Source of the DNA: Peribacillus glennii | GTDB lineage: Bacteria > Bacillota > Bacilli > Bacillales > DSM-1321 | DNA: 64,000 nucleotides | Assembly (NCBI RefSeq): GCF_003429105.1 | Contig: NZ_QVTD01000001.1 | Location: 1-64,000 of the forward strand | Reading direction: 5' to 3' | In this document: piece by piece, positions 16,697 to 26,526 of the stretch | Numbering within the stretch: the first letter of the stretch is position 1 | Layout: each line of letters starts with the position of its first letter | Made by a program: the position numbers and the translations under genes | The notes under the pieces: generated by a model | Told to the model about the DNA's origin: nothing | The model's database searches: none | Seen by the model: only the letters and a program-made list of their open reading frames with translations

Positions 16697-16921
16697 ATAA
16701 TCCTCCCCAGTACAAATCTGCAAAAATGAAACTCTTACCTATTTTACCTATTATTCCACATTTCTACTACTTGAAAAAAGTTTGAAACTCAGAAATATTT
16801 TCCAAAAACATAGTATCTTCTGGTACAATAGTCTTACTTTCTCATATAATCACCATGGAAAACAGATAGTCGCTATGTTTCTCTCTTTTATCATTCTCTG
16901 CAGAGCCGGGAGGTCATTCAC

Positions 16922-19297
16922 ATAAACATTTACTATATTATTGCTGCTGTCCTCTTCTCCATCCTTACAAGTTATTTATGTTTGTTCGACAAACGGGGTC
17001 TGGCAAAAACCAGTGAACTTTTAATTCGCTCAGTCGGAATCGGGATATCCTTCTGGATGACACAGATATTTGTACCGTTGTCTTTCGGATCGCCTGCCAC
17101 TTTACAAAACATTGCTGCTTATTTACCGTTCTTGTTCCTCGCTGGCTTCTTTGCTTCTTTCTTTGTTCTTAAATGGATAAAAAAAAGTCAGCATAGCAGA
17201 GACGGAAAATTCCTTCCCCTCATACTAGCTGTCATTATCATGATTGCTCTTGTTGATTTCGCCCTGGCGTATTATCACTTTACAGATTTGATATCCCTGA
17301 AGATTTTCCAGCTCGCTATGGCACTTCTGTTTATTACTGGAGTCACCATGGCAGGGGTGAGGTTCGTCATTCAGTTCTCACTCGAAGGACGGAACAGGCT
17401 TGCTTTAATATGGAAGCTGGCAGGCTCCGTAACTATTGGAATTGCTCTGGCCGGACTTCCCTATGTGATGATTTTTTCCATCACGGACTTACCGGCATTG
17501 TTTGAAAATGATGTAAGCGGCATTACATTCATTCCTTTTAGCTTCCAGCTATTGATTATGATTTTATTGTTCTTGCTTCCCGATTTATTGAGGGAAAAGC
17601 AAATTGTCGAGCAGGAAAAACGCATGGAAGAACATATCCATAATTATGAAGCCCTATTTAACCACCATCCGAATCCTGTATTTTTGCTTGGGAAGGATGG
17701 AAGCTTCCTTAATGCCAACCATGAATTTATTTCCTGGGCAAGGCTTCCAAAGGAATCAATCATTGGAAGCAGTATATTGAATTTTGTCGCAGAAAAAGAT
17801 ACCAAAAGAGCAATGGAGTATATTGTGGATTCGTTCAAGGGGAATGCCAACCACTTTGAGATTTCCGGAATAAGTTCCAGGAATTACATATATGAAACAC
17901 GCGTTACTTCGATACCAATGTGGAGCAACGAACAAATCACAGGTGTATATGGAATCGTCCAGGATATCACCGAAGCAAAGGCAAATGAGAAAAAAATCAC
18001 CTATCTCGCCTACCACGATGAACTGACAGGTTTGCCTACACGCCGGGCTTTCTTCGAAAAAATCAGTTCCTTGGAGACGGCCTATAAGGAACAGGGTGAT
18101 ACATTTGCCGTGTTATATATCGATTTGGATAAATTTAAAGAATTGAACGACCTTTTCGGCCATTCATATGGCGATGAAGCATTGAAGGAAGCGGTCTTAA
18201 GGATTAAGCCCTGTTTACCTGAAGGTGCGTTCCTGGCGAGGATGGGCGGGGATGAATTCAGCCTCCTTCTCCCCGGAATGACCTCAAATGATCAAATTGG
18301 CAAAATTGCAGCCAGTATAGTCGAGAATATCAGAAAGCCGTTTATTATTGATAAGCATGAGTACTTTCTCACGGCAAGCGTGGGCGCGGCCATTTATCCA
18401 CGGCATGGCAATAATCAGGAAAGCATTCTAAAAAGTGCCGATACCGCTATGTACCATGCAAAGGAAAATGGCAAAAACAACTACAAAATGTTTTCCGACG
18501 AACTTGCGCAAAGCACAAGGCGAAAATATATCGTAGGCAACGAGCTGAGGAATGCCATCATAAGAAAAGAGTTCGATGTCTATTACCAGCCAAAGGTAAC
18601 GCTGACCTCCGGTGAAATTTCGGGGGCAGAGGCACTGGTCCGGTGGATTCATCCGAAAATCGGCATTATAGGCCCAAACGAGTTCATCCCCATCGCGGAA
18701 GAAAACGGGTTGATCATTGAAATCGAGGATATCGTTATCGAAAAGGTTCTCCGGCAGCTAAAGTCATGGAACAGCGGGCGTTCAAAAGCATTACCGGCAG
18801 CGATTAACCTGTCGCAGCGCCATTTTTACCAGGAAAATATCGTCGCCAAATTCAAGGCTTTACTGCACGAATATGAACTCGATCCAAATTTGGTGGAAAT
18901 TGAAATTACGGAAAGCATCATGATGGATCAAAATCCGGCGGTCATTACGAGGCTGCATGAACTGCGGGACCTCGGCCTAAAAATAAGCATGGATGACTTT
19001 GGCACTGGCTACAGTTCACTCAGCTATATAAAGAGGCTGCCCATCGATAAACTAAAGATAGACCGTTCTTTCATCATGGACCTGTCTGACAATGAAGACA
19101 GCCAGGCGATTGTTTCGTTAATCCTTTCGATGGCCGAGTACTTGAAGCTCGAAGTAGTCGCAGAGGGAATTGAAGACCAACAGCAGCTGCAATACCTTCA
19201 AAACCTCAAGTGCAGCGAGGGGCAAGGATTTCTATTCAGCAAACCGCTAGCCATAAATGACTTTCAGGAACTCCTCAAACAGACAGCAGATTTATAA
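16922..19297 (+). CDS. Membrane-bound PAS-GGDEF-EAL cyclic-di-GMP protein, possible ATA start
   Basis: Makes and/or breaks cyclic-di-GMP. After about seven N-terminal helices that resemble a degenerate MHYT domain (WMTQ where W-M-H-F is expected), there is a PAS domain (about residues 235-345), a GGDEF domain with intact RMGGDEF but no upstream RxxD inhibitory site, and an EAL domain with EAL, AINLSQRHF, EITES, DDFGTGYSS, DKLKID and AEGIED all present. Both activities are therefore possible. The first standard start (TTG at 16982) has no ribosome binding site and would cut off the first helix; the frame continues upstream to an ATA at 16922, exactly eight bases after GGGAGG. Start assignment is inference. 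Confidence 0.88.
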   Translation: MNIYYIIAAVLFSILTSYLCLFDKRGLAKTSELLIRSVGIGISFWMTQIFVPLSFGSPATLQNIAAYLPFLFLAGFFASFFVLKWIKKSQHSRDGKFLPLILAVIIMIALVDFALAYYHFTDLISLKIFQLAMALLFITGVTMAGVRFVIQFSLEGRNRLALIWKLAGSVTIGIALAGLPYVMIFSITDLPALFENDVSGITFIPFSFQLLIMILLFLLPDLLREKQIVEQEKRMEEHIHNYEALFNHHPNPVFLLGKDGSFLNANHEFISWARLPKESIIGSSILNFVAEKDTKRAMEYIVDSFKGNANHFEISGISSRNYIYETRVTSIPMWSNEQITGVYGIVQDITEAKANEKKITYLAYHDELTGLPTRRAFFEKISSLETAYKEQGDTFAVLYIDLDKFKELNDLFGHSYGDEALKEAVLRIKPCLPEGAFLARMGGDEFSLLLPGMTSNDQIGKIAASIVENIRKPFIIDKHEYFLTASVGAAIYPRHGNNQESILKSADTAMYHAKENGKNNYKMFSDELAQSTRRKYIVGNELRNAIIRKEFDVYYQPKVTLTSGEISGAEALVRWIHPKIGIIGPNEFIPIAEENGLIIEIEDIVIEKVLRQLKSWNSGRSKALPAAINLSQRHFYQENIVAKFKALLHEYELDPNLVEIEITESIMMDQNPAVITRLHELRDLGLKISMDDFGTGYSSLSYIKRLPIDKLKIDRSFIMDLSDNEDSQAIVSLILSMAEYLKLEVVAEGIEDQQQLQYLQNLKCSEGQGFLFSKPLAINDFQELLKQTADL

Positions 19298-19371
19298 CAA
19301 AAGAAGAGGTTCTCCATAGCCTGAAATCAAATTCACAAATGTGGATGAATGAACGTTTTTAAGCAATGAAA

Positions 19372-19422
19372 AGGCGGTCTCATAGTCGGAAAATCAACTT
19401 ATGAGACCGCCTCTGTTTTTTT
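19372..19422 (+). terminator. Strong terminator after GGDEF/EAL gene
   Basis: A 13-base-pair perfect stem AGGCGGTCTCATA with its complement, then CTGTTTTTTTG. Confidence 0.9.
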
Positions 19423-19550
19423 GTGGAGAAGGTACTGGTTTCGTTGCGTAATATTATGTTTTTTTCGTGGAATTTCAGGGATTGTTTCATAACTTCCGAT
19501 ATAGCTGCGATTTACGATTTTATGGCGATGTTCACTTACGGAATTCATGA

Positions 19551-21905
19551 TTAGTTATGATAATCGTCTAAACTCCAGAGTTTTCTCACATACAAATCAG
19601 CTGATACCCCTTGAACAAACGGAGTGAATTCGCCAGGACTGCATATATAAAGCTCATGCATTGCCCTCGTACAAGCTGTATAAAAAAGCCTCCGTTCACT
19701 TTCCCTATGGTAGCTTTCCCGTGATCCGTCATAAATGATAACGGCATCAAATTCAATCCCCTTCGCCAAATAGCAAGGAATAATAACTATTCCTGCTTCG
19801 TAATCCGTTTTCCCTGTCCCAATGAGTTTTACCGGCAACCGGCCTTTTAAGTGTGAATACGCATCCTTGCTTTCAGCAGCGGTCTTGCAGATTACCGCGA
19901 TGGTTTGATGGCCGAGCGACTGCATATCAGTGATGACCGTAACCAGGCAATCAGTGACTTCACCCTCTTCCTTAATTTCTACGACAACAGGCTTATTTCC
20001 TCTCCTATTAAAAGGCTGTATTTCCTCCCCCCCGTGGAGGAGGAGCTCCCGGGTGAATTCCACAATTTCAAAAGTCGAACGGTAGCTTCTTGTCAGGATG
20101 ATCGTTGCTATTTCCTCCTCTTCATATAATGACGTCAACACACCGAGCCCCTCTTCATTGCCATGAGCAAAGATAGTTTGGTTAAAATCCCCCAGTACAG
20201 TCATTTTGCTTCTCGGGAACAGTCTCTGTATGAACGCAAACTGGAACGGCGAGTAATCCTGGGCTTCATCAATGAAAACGTGGCGGATTAAGGTATTGGT
20301 TTTAAGACCCATTAATTTCTCTTTGAAAAATAAATAAGGGGTGGCATCCTCATAATATAGTTCTCCGGATTCAAGCTTTGCCACCGTATCGGTGCAGATT
20401 TGCCCCCAATCCTCTTCATGGCCCGCAGGCCCTTTCCCTTCAAAAAGTTTTCGATACATTCCAGCGGCATCAAGAAAGGCAAATTCCTTTACCCTTTTAA
20501 AAAGCGGGCGGAACCGCCTTTTTACAACTGAGGCCGCCAACACTTGCTGCTCCTTTTCAAAATCATCGAAAGTATCCCGGTTTCCTGCTTTGTGTTTATC
20601 TACTTTCTGATAGCTTTTCAAATAATCTTCTTTGCTTAAGTATTGCAACTCTTCTTCTACCCAGGATTTCTTCAACTCTTTTTTCTCAAATCGCCTGAGT
20701 TCCTTGCTAAGCCATTCGGAAACGAGCAAAAGCCTGTTCGGGATTGGCAGGGTATGGCTGAAACTATAAAAATAGCTATGGATGGACTGGGAGGAAATCA
20801 ATATCTTCCCCCGGAACTTAATATCTTTAAAGATGAGTCCGGCTTGCATTAGTTCCCGCGAGTATCCTTCAATCATTTCAAGGAAGTCAAGCGAAGATTT
20901 GAAAGCTATCCCCGTTAGCCTTGTTTGATATCCTGGGTTGATTATAGAAGTCAAAACATATTCCAATTGCGCAAAGGCATCTTCCATTTCAAAATCATCA
21001 TCAAGCATTTTCTCAATGTATTGCTGAAAGGTGCTTTGCTGCATATTTTCCTCCCCAAGCTCGGGCAGGACATTGGAAACGTAGCTGTTAAATAGCGGAT
21101 TAGGAGAGAGCAATAAAATGTGATCGGCAGTAAGCCGCTCCCGATACCTATACAAAAGGTAGGCCACACGCTGGAGCGCCGCGGAAGTTTTCCCGCTTCC
21201 GGCAGCACCCTGGACAACGAGCAAGCGGTTTCTCTCATTTCGTATGATGAGATTTTGTTCCTGTTGGATCGTGGCCACTATGCTTTTCATCTGGGAGTCA
21301 GCCTGGCCCCCCAGTACCTCTTGAAGCAGTTCGTCGCCAATTGTAACCCCGGTGTCAAACACGCTTATTAATATCCCGTTCCGGATGATATATTGCCTCT
21401 TTAATTCCAGCGACCCGGTAATCTTGCCATATGGGGCCTGATATTCTGCAGGTCCTAGCGAATAATCATAATAAACGCTTGAAATCGGGGCCCGCCAATC
21501 ATGCACCAGGAAGTTTTGTGTTTCTTCATCATAAAAAGATGCGATCCCGATATAAATGCTTTCCGCTTCTTGTTCTCCCTGCTCGGTAAAGTCGATCCTG
21601 CCGAAATACGGAGACCTTTGTAACCTTTCAAGAATTCGCAGCTGATTTTGGGAATGACGATGCCTTCGCTCCTTCTCATTCAAAAGCTCTGATTGCTGCT
21701 TGATGCTCGTATAAGTTTCTATGATTTCGTCGTCATTGTCGAGGTTTACCGTCACATCCTCCCAAAAGTGCTTTCTGATAGAAGTGATTTCGCCACCTGC
21801 CCCGCCGATTGCCTTTTGTAATACGGCTGTTTCTGTCGCAATCTTGGCCGTAACCTGATGTACCCGTTTTTGTTCCCCTGCCATCCCCACATCCCGCTCG
21901 CTCAT
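19551..21905 (-). CDS. helD: RNA polymerase recycling motor HelD
   Basis: UvrD-like ATPase that removes stalled RNA polymerase from DNA. The 784-residue protein has the HelD layout: an N-terminal coiled-coil arm (about 1-100), an SF1 core split by a long insertion, Walker A VVQGAAGSGKTSAALQRVAYLLY, Walker B VFIDEAQDYSPFQ, LGDFNQTIFAH, LTRSYRST and the C-terminal YTACTRAMHELYI. Its length fits class I HelD of Bacillus. Start at 21905 follows AAGGAG at seven bases; a longer frame upstream has no ribosome binding site. Confidence 0.93.
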   Translation of the reverse strand: MSERDVGMAGEQKRVHQVTAKIATETAVLQKAIGGAGGEITSIRKHFWEDVTVNLDNDDEIIETYTSIKQQSELLNEKERRHRHSQNQLRILERLQRSPYFGRIDFTEQGEQEAESIYIGIASFYDEETQNFLVHDWRAPISSVYYDYSLGPAEYQAPYGKITGSLELKRQYIIRNGILISVFDTGVTIGDELLQEVLGGQADSQMKSIVATIQQEQNLIIRNERNRLLVVQGAAGSGKTSAALQRVAYLLYRYRERLTADHILLLSPNPLFNSYVSNVLPELGEENMQQSTFQQYIEKMLDDDFEMEDAFAQLEYVLTSIINPGYQTRLTGIAFKSSLDFLEMIEGYSRELMQAGLIFKDIKFRGKILISSQSIHSYFYSFSHTLPIPNRLLLVSEWLSKELRRFEKKELKKSWVEEELQYLSKEDYLKSYQKVDKHKAGNRDTFDDFEKEQQVLAASVVKRRFRPLFKRVKEFAFLDAAGMYRKLFEGKGPAGHEEDWGQICTDTVAKLESGELYYEDATPYLFFKEKLMGLKTNTLIRHVFIDEAQDYSPFQFAFIQRLFPRSKMTVLGDFNQTIFAHGNEEGLGVLTSLYEEEEIATIILTRSYRSTFEIVEFTRELLLHGGEEIQPFNRRGNKPVVVEIKEEGEVTDCLVTVITDMQSLGHQTIAVICKTAAESKDAYSHLKGRLPVKLIGTGKTDYEAGIVIIPCYLAKGIEFDAVIIYDGSRESYHRESERRLFYTACTRAMHELYICSPGEFTPFVQGVSADLYVRKLWSLDDYHN

Positions 21906-22175
21906 ACAATCTCTCCTTATAAAACTTTTTAGTAGCGTTACATGTATAGCTGAAAATAGAAAAAATTTATCGAAGGGTTGCGTTTCCTGTTGACAACAAA
22001 TATATTTCACTATATAATATATTATAGATAGTCATATCCTAAATTAAAAATAACTTTAAAATCCTGTTAATAATACCACACCACCAATGCAGATACAATA
22101 TCTGTATTTTTTTATGCCTTTTTTCAAACATAGCCCCGCTGTCTATTGCTGTTGCAATCTGTCGTAAATTATTGA

Positions 22176-22204
22176 TTGAAAATTAAAAATAGTTTGTTTA
22201 TGAT
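22176..22204 (+). promoter_or_regulatory. Sigma-A promoter of aldehyde dehydrogenase gene
   Basis: TTGAAA and TATGAT separated by exactly 17 bases; transcription would start near 22211, about 80 bases before the ATG. Confidence 0.75.
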
Positions 22205-22216
22205 AGGTTTGGAGAG

Positions 22217-22230
22217 CGTAAACGGTTACG
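22217..22230 (+). promoter_or_regulatory. cre-like site (CcpA operator)
   Basis: CGTAAACGGTTACG matches the catabolite-response consensus TGWAANCGNTNWCA except at its two end bases. It sits just after the predicted transcription start, a position from which CcpA represses. Predicted from sequence only. Confidence 0.45.
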
Positions 22231-22290
22231 GCTCTTGCCTTTCATCATGATTTGAACAGATACCAACACCAATATTCGAGGAGGGTATTC

Positions 22291-23778
22291 ATGGCAAATC
22301 TAACACTGGAAATCAGCGAAAAGTTACAAAAATTTCTGCAAGGTCCCAAAAAGCTCTTTATTAACGGGACGTTTGTCGAAAGTGTTTCTGGAAAAACTTT
22401 TGCTACTCCAAACCCGGCCACAGGCCAGACACTTGCAGAGGTATACGAAGGGGATAAAGCAGATATCGATTTGGCCGTAAAAGCCGCCCGTAAGGCTTTC
22501 GATGAGGGCCCATGGTCCAAAATGAGCGCTGCTGCAAGAAGCCGTTTAATGTACAAGCTAGCCGATTTAATGGAAGAAAATAAAGAAGAATTAGCCCAAT
22601 TGGAAACGTTGGATAACGGGAAGCCGATTGGTGAGACGTCCAATGCGGACATCCCGCTGGCCATTGAACATATGAGATATTATGCCGGCTGGTCCACAAA
22701 GATCGTCGGCCAGACTATTCCGGTAAACGGAAATTATTTTAACTACACAAGGCATGAAGCTGTCGGCGTCGTCGGGCAGATCATCCCTTGGAACTTCCCT
22801 CTGCTGATGGCGATGTGGAAGCTTGGCGCAGCCCTTGCTACAGGCTGTACAGTAGTATTGAAGCCTGCCGAGCAAACTCCGATGTCAGCTCTTTATCTGG
22901 GAGAATTGATTGCAGAAGCAGGATTCCCTGAAGGGGTCATCAATATCGTTCCAGGGTTCGGCGAGACCGCTGGAGACGCACTGGTTAACCACAATTTGGT
23001 GGACAAGGTCGCCTTCACCGGATCGACTGAAGTAGGAAAACTCATCATGAGAAATGCCTCTAATACCTTAAAGAGGGTTACCTTGGAACTGGGTGGAAAA
23101 TCGCCGAATATCATTCTCCCGGATGCGGATTTATCAAAGGCAATCCCTGGCGCCCTGAGCGGTGTTATGTTTAATCAGGGACAGGTATGCTGTGCCGGTT
23201 CCCGCGTTTTCATCCAAAAGAAGCATTATGACAATGTTGTGGCTGATATGGCATCCCACGCGAAAAATATCAAGCAGGGCGCCGGGCTTAATCCGGAAAC
23301 GCAAATCGGGCCGCTTGTTTCACAAGAACAGCAGGACCGTGTCCTCGGTTATATTGAAAAAGGCTTGAATGAAGGCGCCGAGGTGCTTGTAGGAGGCGGA
23401 AAGCCGCAGGATGATGGCTATTTCGTATCCCCTACCATCTTTGCAGCTGTAAAAGATGAAATGGCGATCGCCCGTGAAGAAATTTTCGGTCCTGTTATCG
23501 CCGCGATGCCGTTTGAAGATCTCGACGAAGTGATCAGGCGTGCCAACGCCAGCGAATACGGACTGGCAGCCGGATTATGGACGCGTGATATTTCAAATGC
23601 CCACTATGTGGCAAGCAAACTGCGAGCCGGCACTGTGTGGGTAAACTGCTACAATGCCTTTGACGCAGCGTCTCCGTTCGGAGGCTATAAATCCTCAGGT
23701 CTAGGCCGGGAAATGGGATCCTATGCACTGAATAACTATACAGAAGTAAAGAGTGTTTGGGTAAATTTGGATAAATAA
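22291..23778 (+). CDS. NAD(P)-dependent aldehyde dehydrogenase (DhaS-type)
   Basis: Oxidises aldehydes to carboxylic acids in the cytoplasm. The 495-residue protein has the full ALDH set: [10 protein letters not shown], the cofactor Gly motif FTGSTEVGK, catalytic Glu in LELGGKSPN, catalytic Cys in [11 protein letters not shown] (CC pair), EEIFGPV and the C-terminal [14 protein letters not shown]. It resembles class 1/2 enzymes such as B. subtilis DhaS. ATG at 22291 follows CGAGGAGGGTATTC. It is a single gene with its own promoter, a cre-like site and a terminator, suggesting carbon catabolite control. Confidence 0.93.
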   Translation: MANLTLEISEKLQKFLQGPKKLFINGTFVESVSGKTFATPNPATGQTLAEVYEGDKADIDLAVKAARKAFDEGPWSKMSAAARSRLMYKLADLMEENKEELAQLETLDNGKPIGETSNADIPLAIEHMRYYAGWSTKIVGQTIPVNGNYFNYTRHEAVGVVGQIIPWNFPLLMAMWKLGAALATGCTVVLKPAEQTPMSALYLGELIAEAGFPEGVINIVPGFGETAGDALVNHNLVDKVAFTGSTEVGKLIMRNASNTLKRVTLELGGKSPNIILPDADLSKAIPGALSGVMFNQGQVCCAGSRVFIQKKHYDNVVADMASHAKNIKQGAGLNPETQIGPLVSQEQQDRVLGYIEKGLNEGAEVLVGGGKPQDDGYFVSPTIFAAVKDEMAIAREEIFGPVIAAMPFEDLDEVIRRANASEYGLAAGLWTRDISNAHYVASKLRAGTVWVNCYNAFDAASPFGGYKSSGLGREMGSYALNNYTEVKSVWVNLDK

Positions 23779-23792
23779 TTAGCTATGCTGTC

Positions 23793-23818
23793 GGCCTTCC
23801 TGGGAAGGCCGGTTTTAT
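23793..23818 (+). terminator. Terminator after aldehyde dehydrogenase
   Basis: Stem GGCCTTCC / GGAAGGCC with a short loop, followed by GGTTTTAT. Confidence 0.8.
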
Positions 23819-23923
23819 CGTTAACCGAAAAAGGTACCATGATGATCGTTCAAGCACAAAACTAGTGCCTACTCCCTTTAATTGATAAAATAAATATGAA
23901 AATTCAGAATAGGAGTTTTTTTT

Positions 23924-24487
23924 ATGTACGATATCGCAATCATCGGAGCAGGTCCAGCAGGAGGCAGTGCTGCCCTTTTTGCTGCGAAGGCAGGCAAAAA
24001 GACTTTGCTGCTCGACAGCGACCAAAGCATGACGAAGAGGGCATGGATTGAAAACCATTATGGTTTGGAAGAAGTAAGCGGCCCCGATCTCATTGAAACC
24101 GGAAAACAACAAGCGAAAAAATTTGGGGCAGAACTAGTAGAGTCGAAAACCGAGAATATTGAAAAAAGCAATGAAGGGTTTAAAATCGTTACAGAAAACG
24201 GTGATTTCGAGGCCAAACACATCATTCTCACAACAGGCGTTTCCGTTGAACTTGCAGATAAAGCCGGTGTACATACAAAGCCGGGAACTGAACCAAGAAT
24301 CAAGACAGTCATCGATGCTGACCCTGCAGGAAAAACAAACATAGAAGGCATTTGGGCTGCCGGCACCTGTGCCGGTGTAAGTGTCCACACCATCATTACA
24401 GCGGGAGACGGCGCAAAAGTAGCGATTAATGTCATCAGTGAACTAAATGGTGAACGTTATGTTGATCATGATGTATTAAAAAAATAG
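23924..24487 (+). CDS. Short thioredoxin-reductase-like FAD-dependent oxidoreductase
   Basis: A 187-residue flavoprotein with an FAD-binding Rossmann start (IAIIGAGPAGGSAALFAAKAG) and a C-terminal FAD-binding segment (IEGIWAAGTCAGVSVHTIITAGDGAKVA). It lacks the separate NAD(P) domain and the redox-active CxxC of true thioredoxin reductase, so it is a single-domain family member of unknown activity. ATG at 23924 follows AATAGGAG at a slightly long spacing. A terminator follows. Confidence 0.85.
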   Translation: MYDIAIIGAGPAGGSAALFAAKAGKKTLLLDSDQSMTKRAWIENHYGLEEVSGPDLIETGKQQAKKFGAELVESKTENIEKSNEGFKIVTENGDFEAKHIILTTGVSVELADKAGVHTKPGTEPRIKTVIDADPAGKTNIEGIWAAGTCAGVSVHTIITAGDGAKVAINVISELNGERYVDHDVLKK

Positions 24488-24497
24488 ATTCCTGGCT

Positions 24498-24526
24498 GGA
24501 GGGCAATTATATGATTGCTCTCCTTT
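24498..24526 (+). terminator. Terminator
   Basis: Stem GGAGGGCAAT / ATTGCTCTCC with a six-base loop, then TTTCTC. Confidence 0.7.
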
Positions 24527-24666
24527 CTCATTAATAATATGGAATTGGAGAAATTAAGGCCCCTCCCTCTTTTTTATGAAAGTTTGAATAAAAGGTCATA
24601 AAAGTATCTTTTTTCACGAACAATAGCTAAAATATTAATGAAGATTTTGGTAAAGGAGACTATGCT

Positions 24667-25899
24667 ATGAGTAACTTTCAAACAAATTTGGAAAAATATG
24701 CAGAGCTTGCCATCAAGGTGGGGGTTAATGTCCAAAAAGGGCAAACGCTCGTCATAAATACAACATTAGAAGGTGCAGAGCTCGTCAGGCTGATTGTAAA
24801 GAAAGCCTATGAAATCGGTGCGCGGAATGTGATCGTGAACTGGTCGGACGACACTGTAAACAGGACAAAGTTTGATCTGGCACCGGATGACATATTCAAG
24901 GAATATCCTGAACATCGCGCAAAGGAAATGATTGAGCTTGCAGAACAGGGTGCCGCGTTTATGTCTGTCATTTCTTCAAGCCCTGACCTTCTCAAAGGCG
25001 TAAACCCTGAGCGGATTGCAAACTGGCAGAAGGCTTCCGGCACGGCGCTTAAGCAATACCGCCAGTATATCCAATCAGATAAAGTCAGCTGGACCATTGT
25101 TGCCGTTCCTTCACAAGGGTGGGCCGATAAAGTATTCCCTGATGCCCCGAAAGAAGAAAGAATACATAAATTATGGGAAGCTATCTTTAAAGCGACACGT
25201 GCGGATGTGGAAAACCCTGTCGCAGCCTGGAAGGAACACGATGAAACACTTCACGAAAAAGTGAATTATTTAAATGCCAAACATTATAAAAAGCTGCATT
25301 ACAAAGCACCTGGGACCGATTTGACAATCGAACTTCCAAAAAAGCACATTTGGGTTGGAGCTGGAAGCATTAACGAAAACGGCCATGAATTCATGGCGAA
25401 CATGCCAACTGAGGAAGTGTTCACGGTTCCCGTTAAAACTGGCGTAAACGGTACGGTAGCCAGCACAATGCCTCTCAGCTATGCCGGAAACATCATTGAC
25501 AAGTTCTCTATTACCTTTGAGAATGGAAGGATTGTCAACGTTAAGGCAGAAGAAGGGGAAGAAATCCTAAAGCAATTGGTGGAAACGGATGAAGGGTCCC
25601 ACTACCTGGGAGAAGTTGCACTCGTCCCCTATCATTCACCGATTTCCCAATCGAATATATTATTCTTCAACACTTTGTTCGATGAAAATGCTTCTAATCA
25701 TCTTGCAATCGGCAGCGCTTATGCTTTCTGTATTGAGGGCGGCAAAAAAATGTCACAGGAAGAATTGGCGGAAAACGGACTGAACGAGAGCCTGACACAT
25801 GTCGACTTCATGATTGGTTCCCCGAAAATGGACATCGACGGCATTAAGGAAGATGGCAGCATTGAACCGATTTTCCGGAATGGGAATTGGGCGTTTTAA
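24667..25899 (+). CDS. ampS: Aminopeptidase, M29 family (AmpS-type)
   Basis: Cytoplasmic metallo-aminopeptidase of 410 residues, the usual family size. The C-terminal catalytic half holds the metal ligands: Glu in MPTEEVFTVP, Glu in LGEVALVPYHSPIS, His in ASNHLAIGSAYAF and Asp in HVDFMIGS. Broad-specificity removal of N-terminal residues is the known role of AmpS. ATG at 24667 follows AAAGGAGACTATGCT. Stands alone with a strong terminator behind it. Confidence 0.93.
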   Translation: MSNFQTNLEKYAELAIKVGVNVQKGQTLVINTTLEGAELVRLIVKKAYEIGARNVIVNWSDDTVNRTKFDLAPDDIFKEYPEHRAKEMIELAEQGAAFMSVISSSPDLLKGVNPERIANWQKASGTALKQYRQYIQSDKVSWTIVAVPSQGWADKVFPDAPKEERIHKLWEAIFKATRADVENPVAAWKEHDETLHEKVNYLNAKHYKKLHYKAPGTDLTIELPKKHIWVGAGSINENGHEFMANMPTEEVFTVPVKTGVNGTVASTMPLSYAGNIIDKFSITFENGRIVNVKAEEGEEILKQLVETDEGSHYLGEVALVPYHSPISQSNILFFNTLFDENASNHLAIGSAYAFCIEGGKKMSQEELAENGLNESLTHVDFMIGSPKMDIDGIKEDGSIEPIFRNGNWAF

Positions 25900-25936
25900 T
25901 TACAAGGCAGATGCTTTGTTCAAGAACTGTTGGATG

Positions 25937-25977
25937 GCCATGTGCAAATTGTATTCCCCTTTGCACATGGCGTTTTT
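25937..25977 (+). terminator. Strong terminator after ampS
   Basis: Perfect 12-base-pair stem GCCATGTGCAAA and its complement, followed by GTTTTT. Confidence 0.9.
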
Positions 25978-26108
25978 CATTGTCAACCGCCCACCGGCAC
26001 ATTATCCTGAACACTGCCTGCGAGCCCCCTTTCTCTTGACAACCTGCCCAAACATTTAAACTCCCTAGTACATATAATAATTGTAAAGTTTGAGAAACAG
26101 GTGATGGA

Positions 26109-26273
26109 ATGAGAAATCTCAAATTAAAGTTACTGGCCCTCCGCAAAAGGAAGTTAATGCAGCGGAACAAATACAGCCATCGCTATTGGGACAATATTGG
26201 CGACGACCTATTTTATGACGACCGCTTAAAATATAAAAACGGAGCAAAGTATCAATCGTATAAATGGAAATAA
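26109..26273 (+). CDS. Small basic protein (54 aa), unknown
   Basis: A 54-residue frame beginning MRNLKLKLLALRKRK with a Lys/Arg-rich N-terminal half and a Tyr/Asp-rich C-terminal half ending YQSYKWK. An AGGTGATGGA ribosome binding site precedes the ATG. No family recognised. The composition is more protein-like than random AT-rich sequence, but it may still be spurious. Confidence 0.5.
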   Translation: MRNLKLKLLALRKRKLMQRNKYSHRYWDNIGDDLFYDDRLKYKNGAKYQSYKWK

Positions 26274-26424
26274 GTATTACAGCCTTGTTTTGAACTGGGC
26301 TGTCACATTGTCGACGATCTAAAAGAAGCGTATAGTATTCTTCTTTTTAGATTTTTACACCGCTTTGTTCAAAGAAAATTTCTTGCCCCTGAAAAATGAA
26401 TGGAACATCTGGATTCGGAAGTGA

Positions 26425-26452
26425 AGAGGCGTTTCAACCTTGAAACGCCTCT
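26425..26452. terminator. Hairpin terminator
   Basis: Perfect 13-base-pair stem AGAGGCGTTTCAA with a two-base loop. T-tracts are weak on both sides; it lies 75 bases after the minus-strand ABC operon. Confidence 0.6.
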
Positions 26453-26526
26453 TTGCTATGCCAGCATTGAAATCAATGTTTCACTATGATACGTCACTTC
26501 ATAGAATTGATGTCGCATATCACGAA

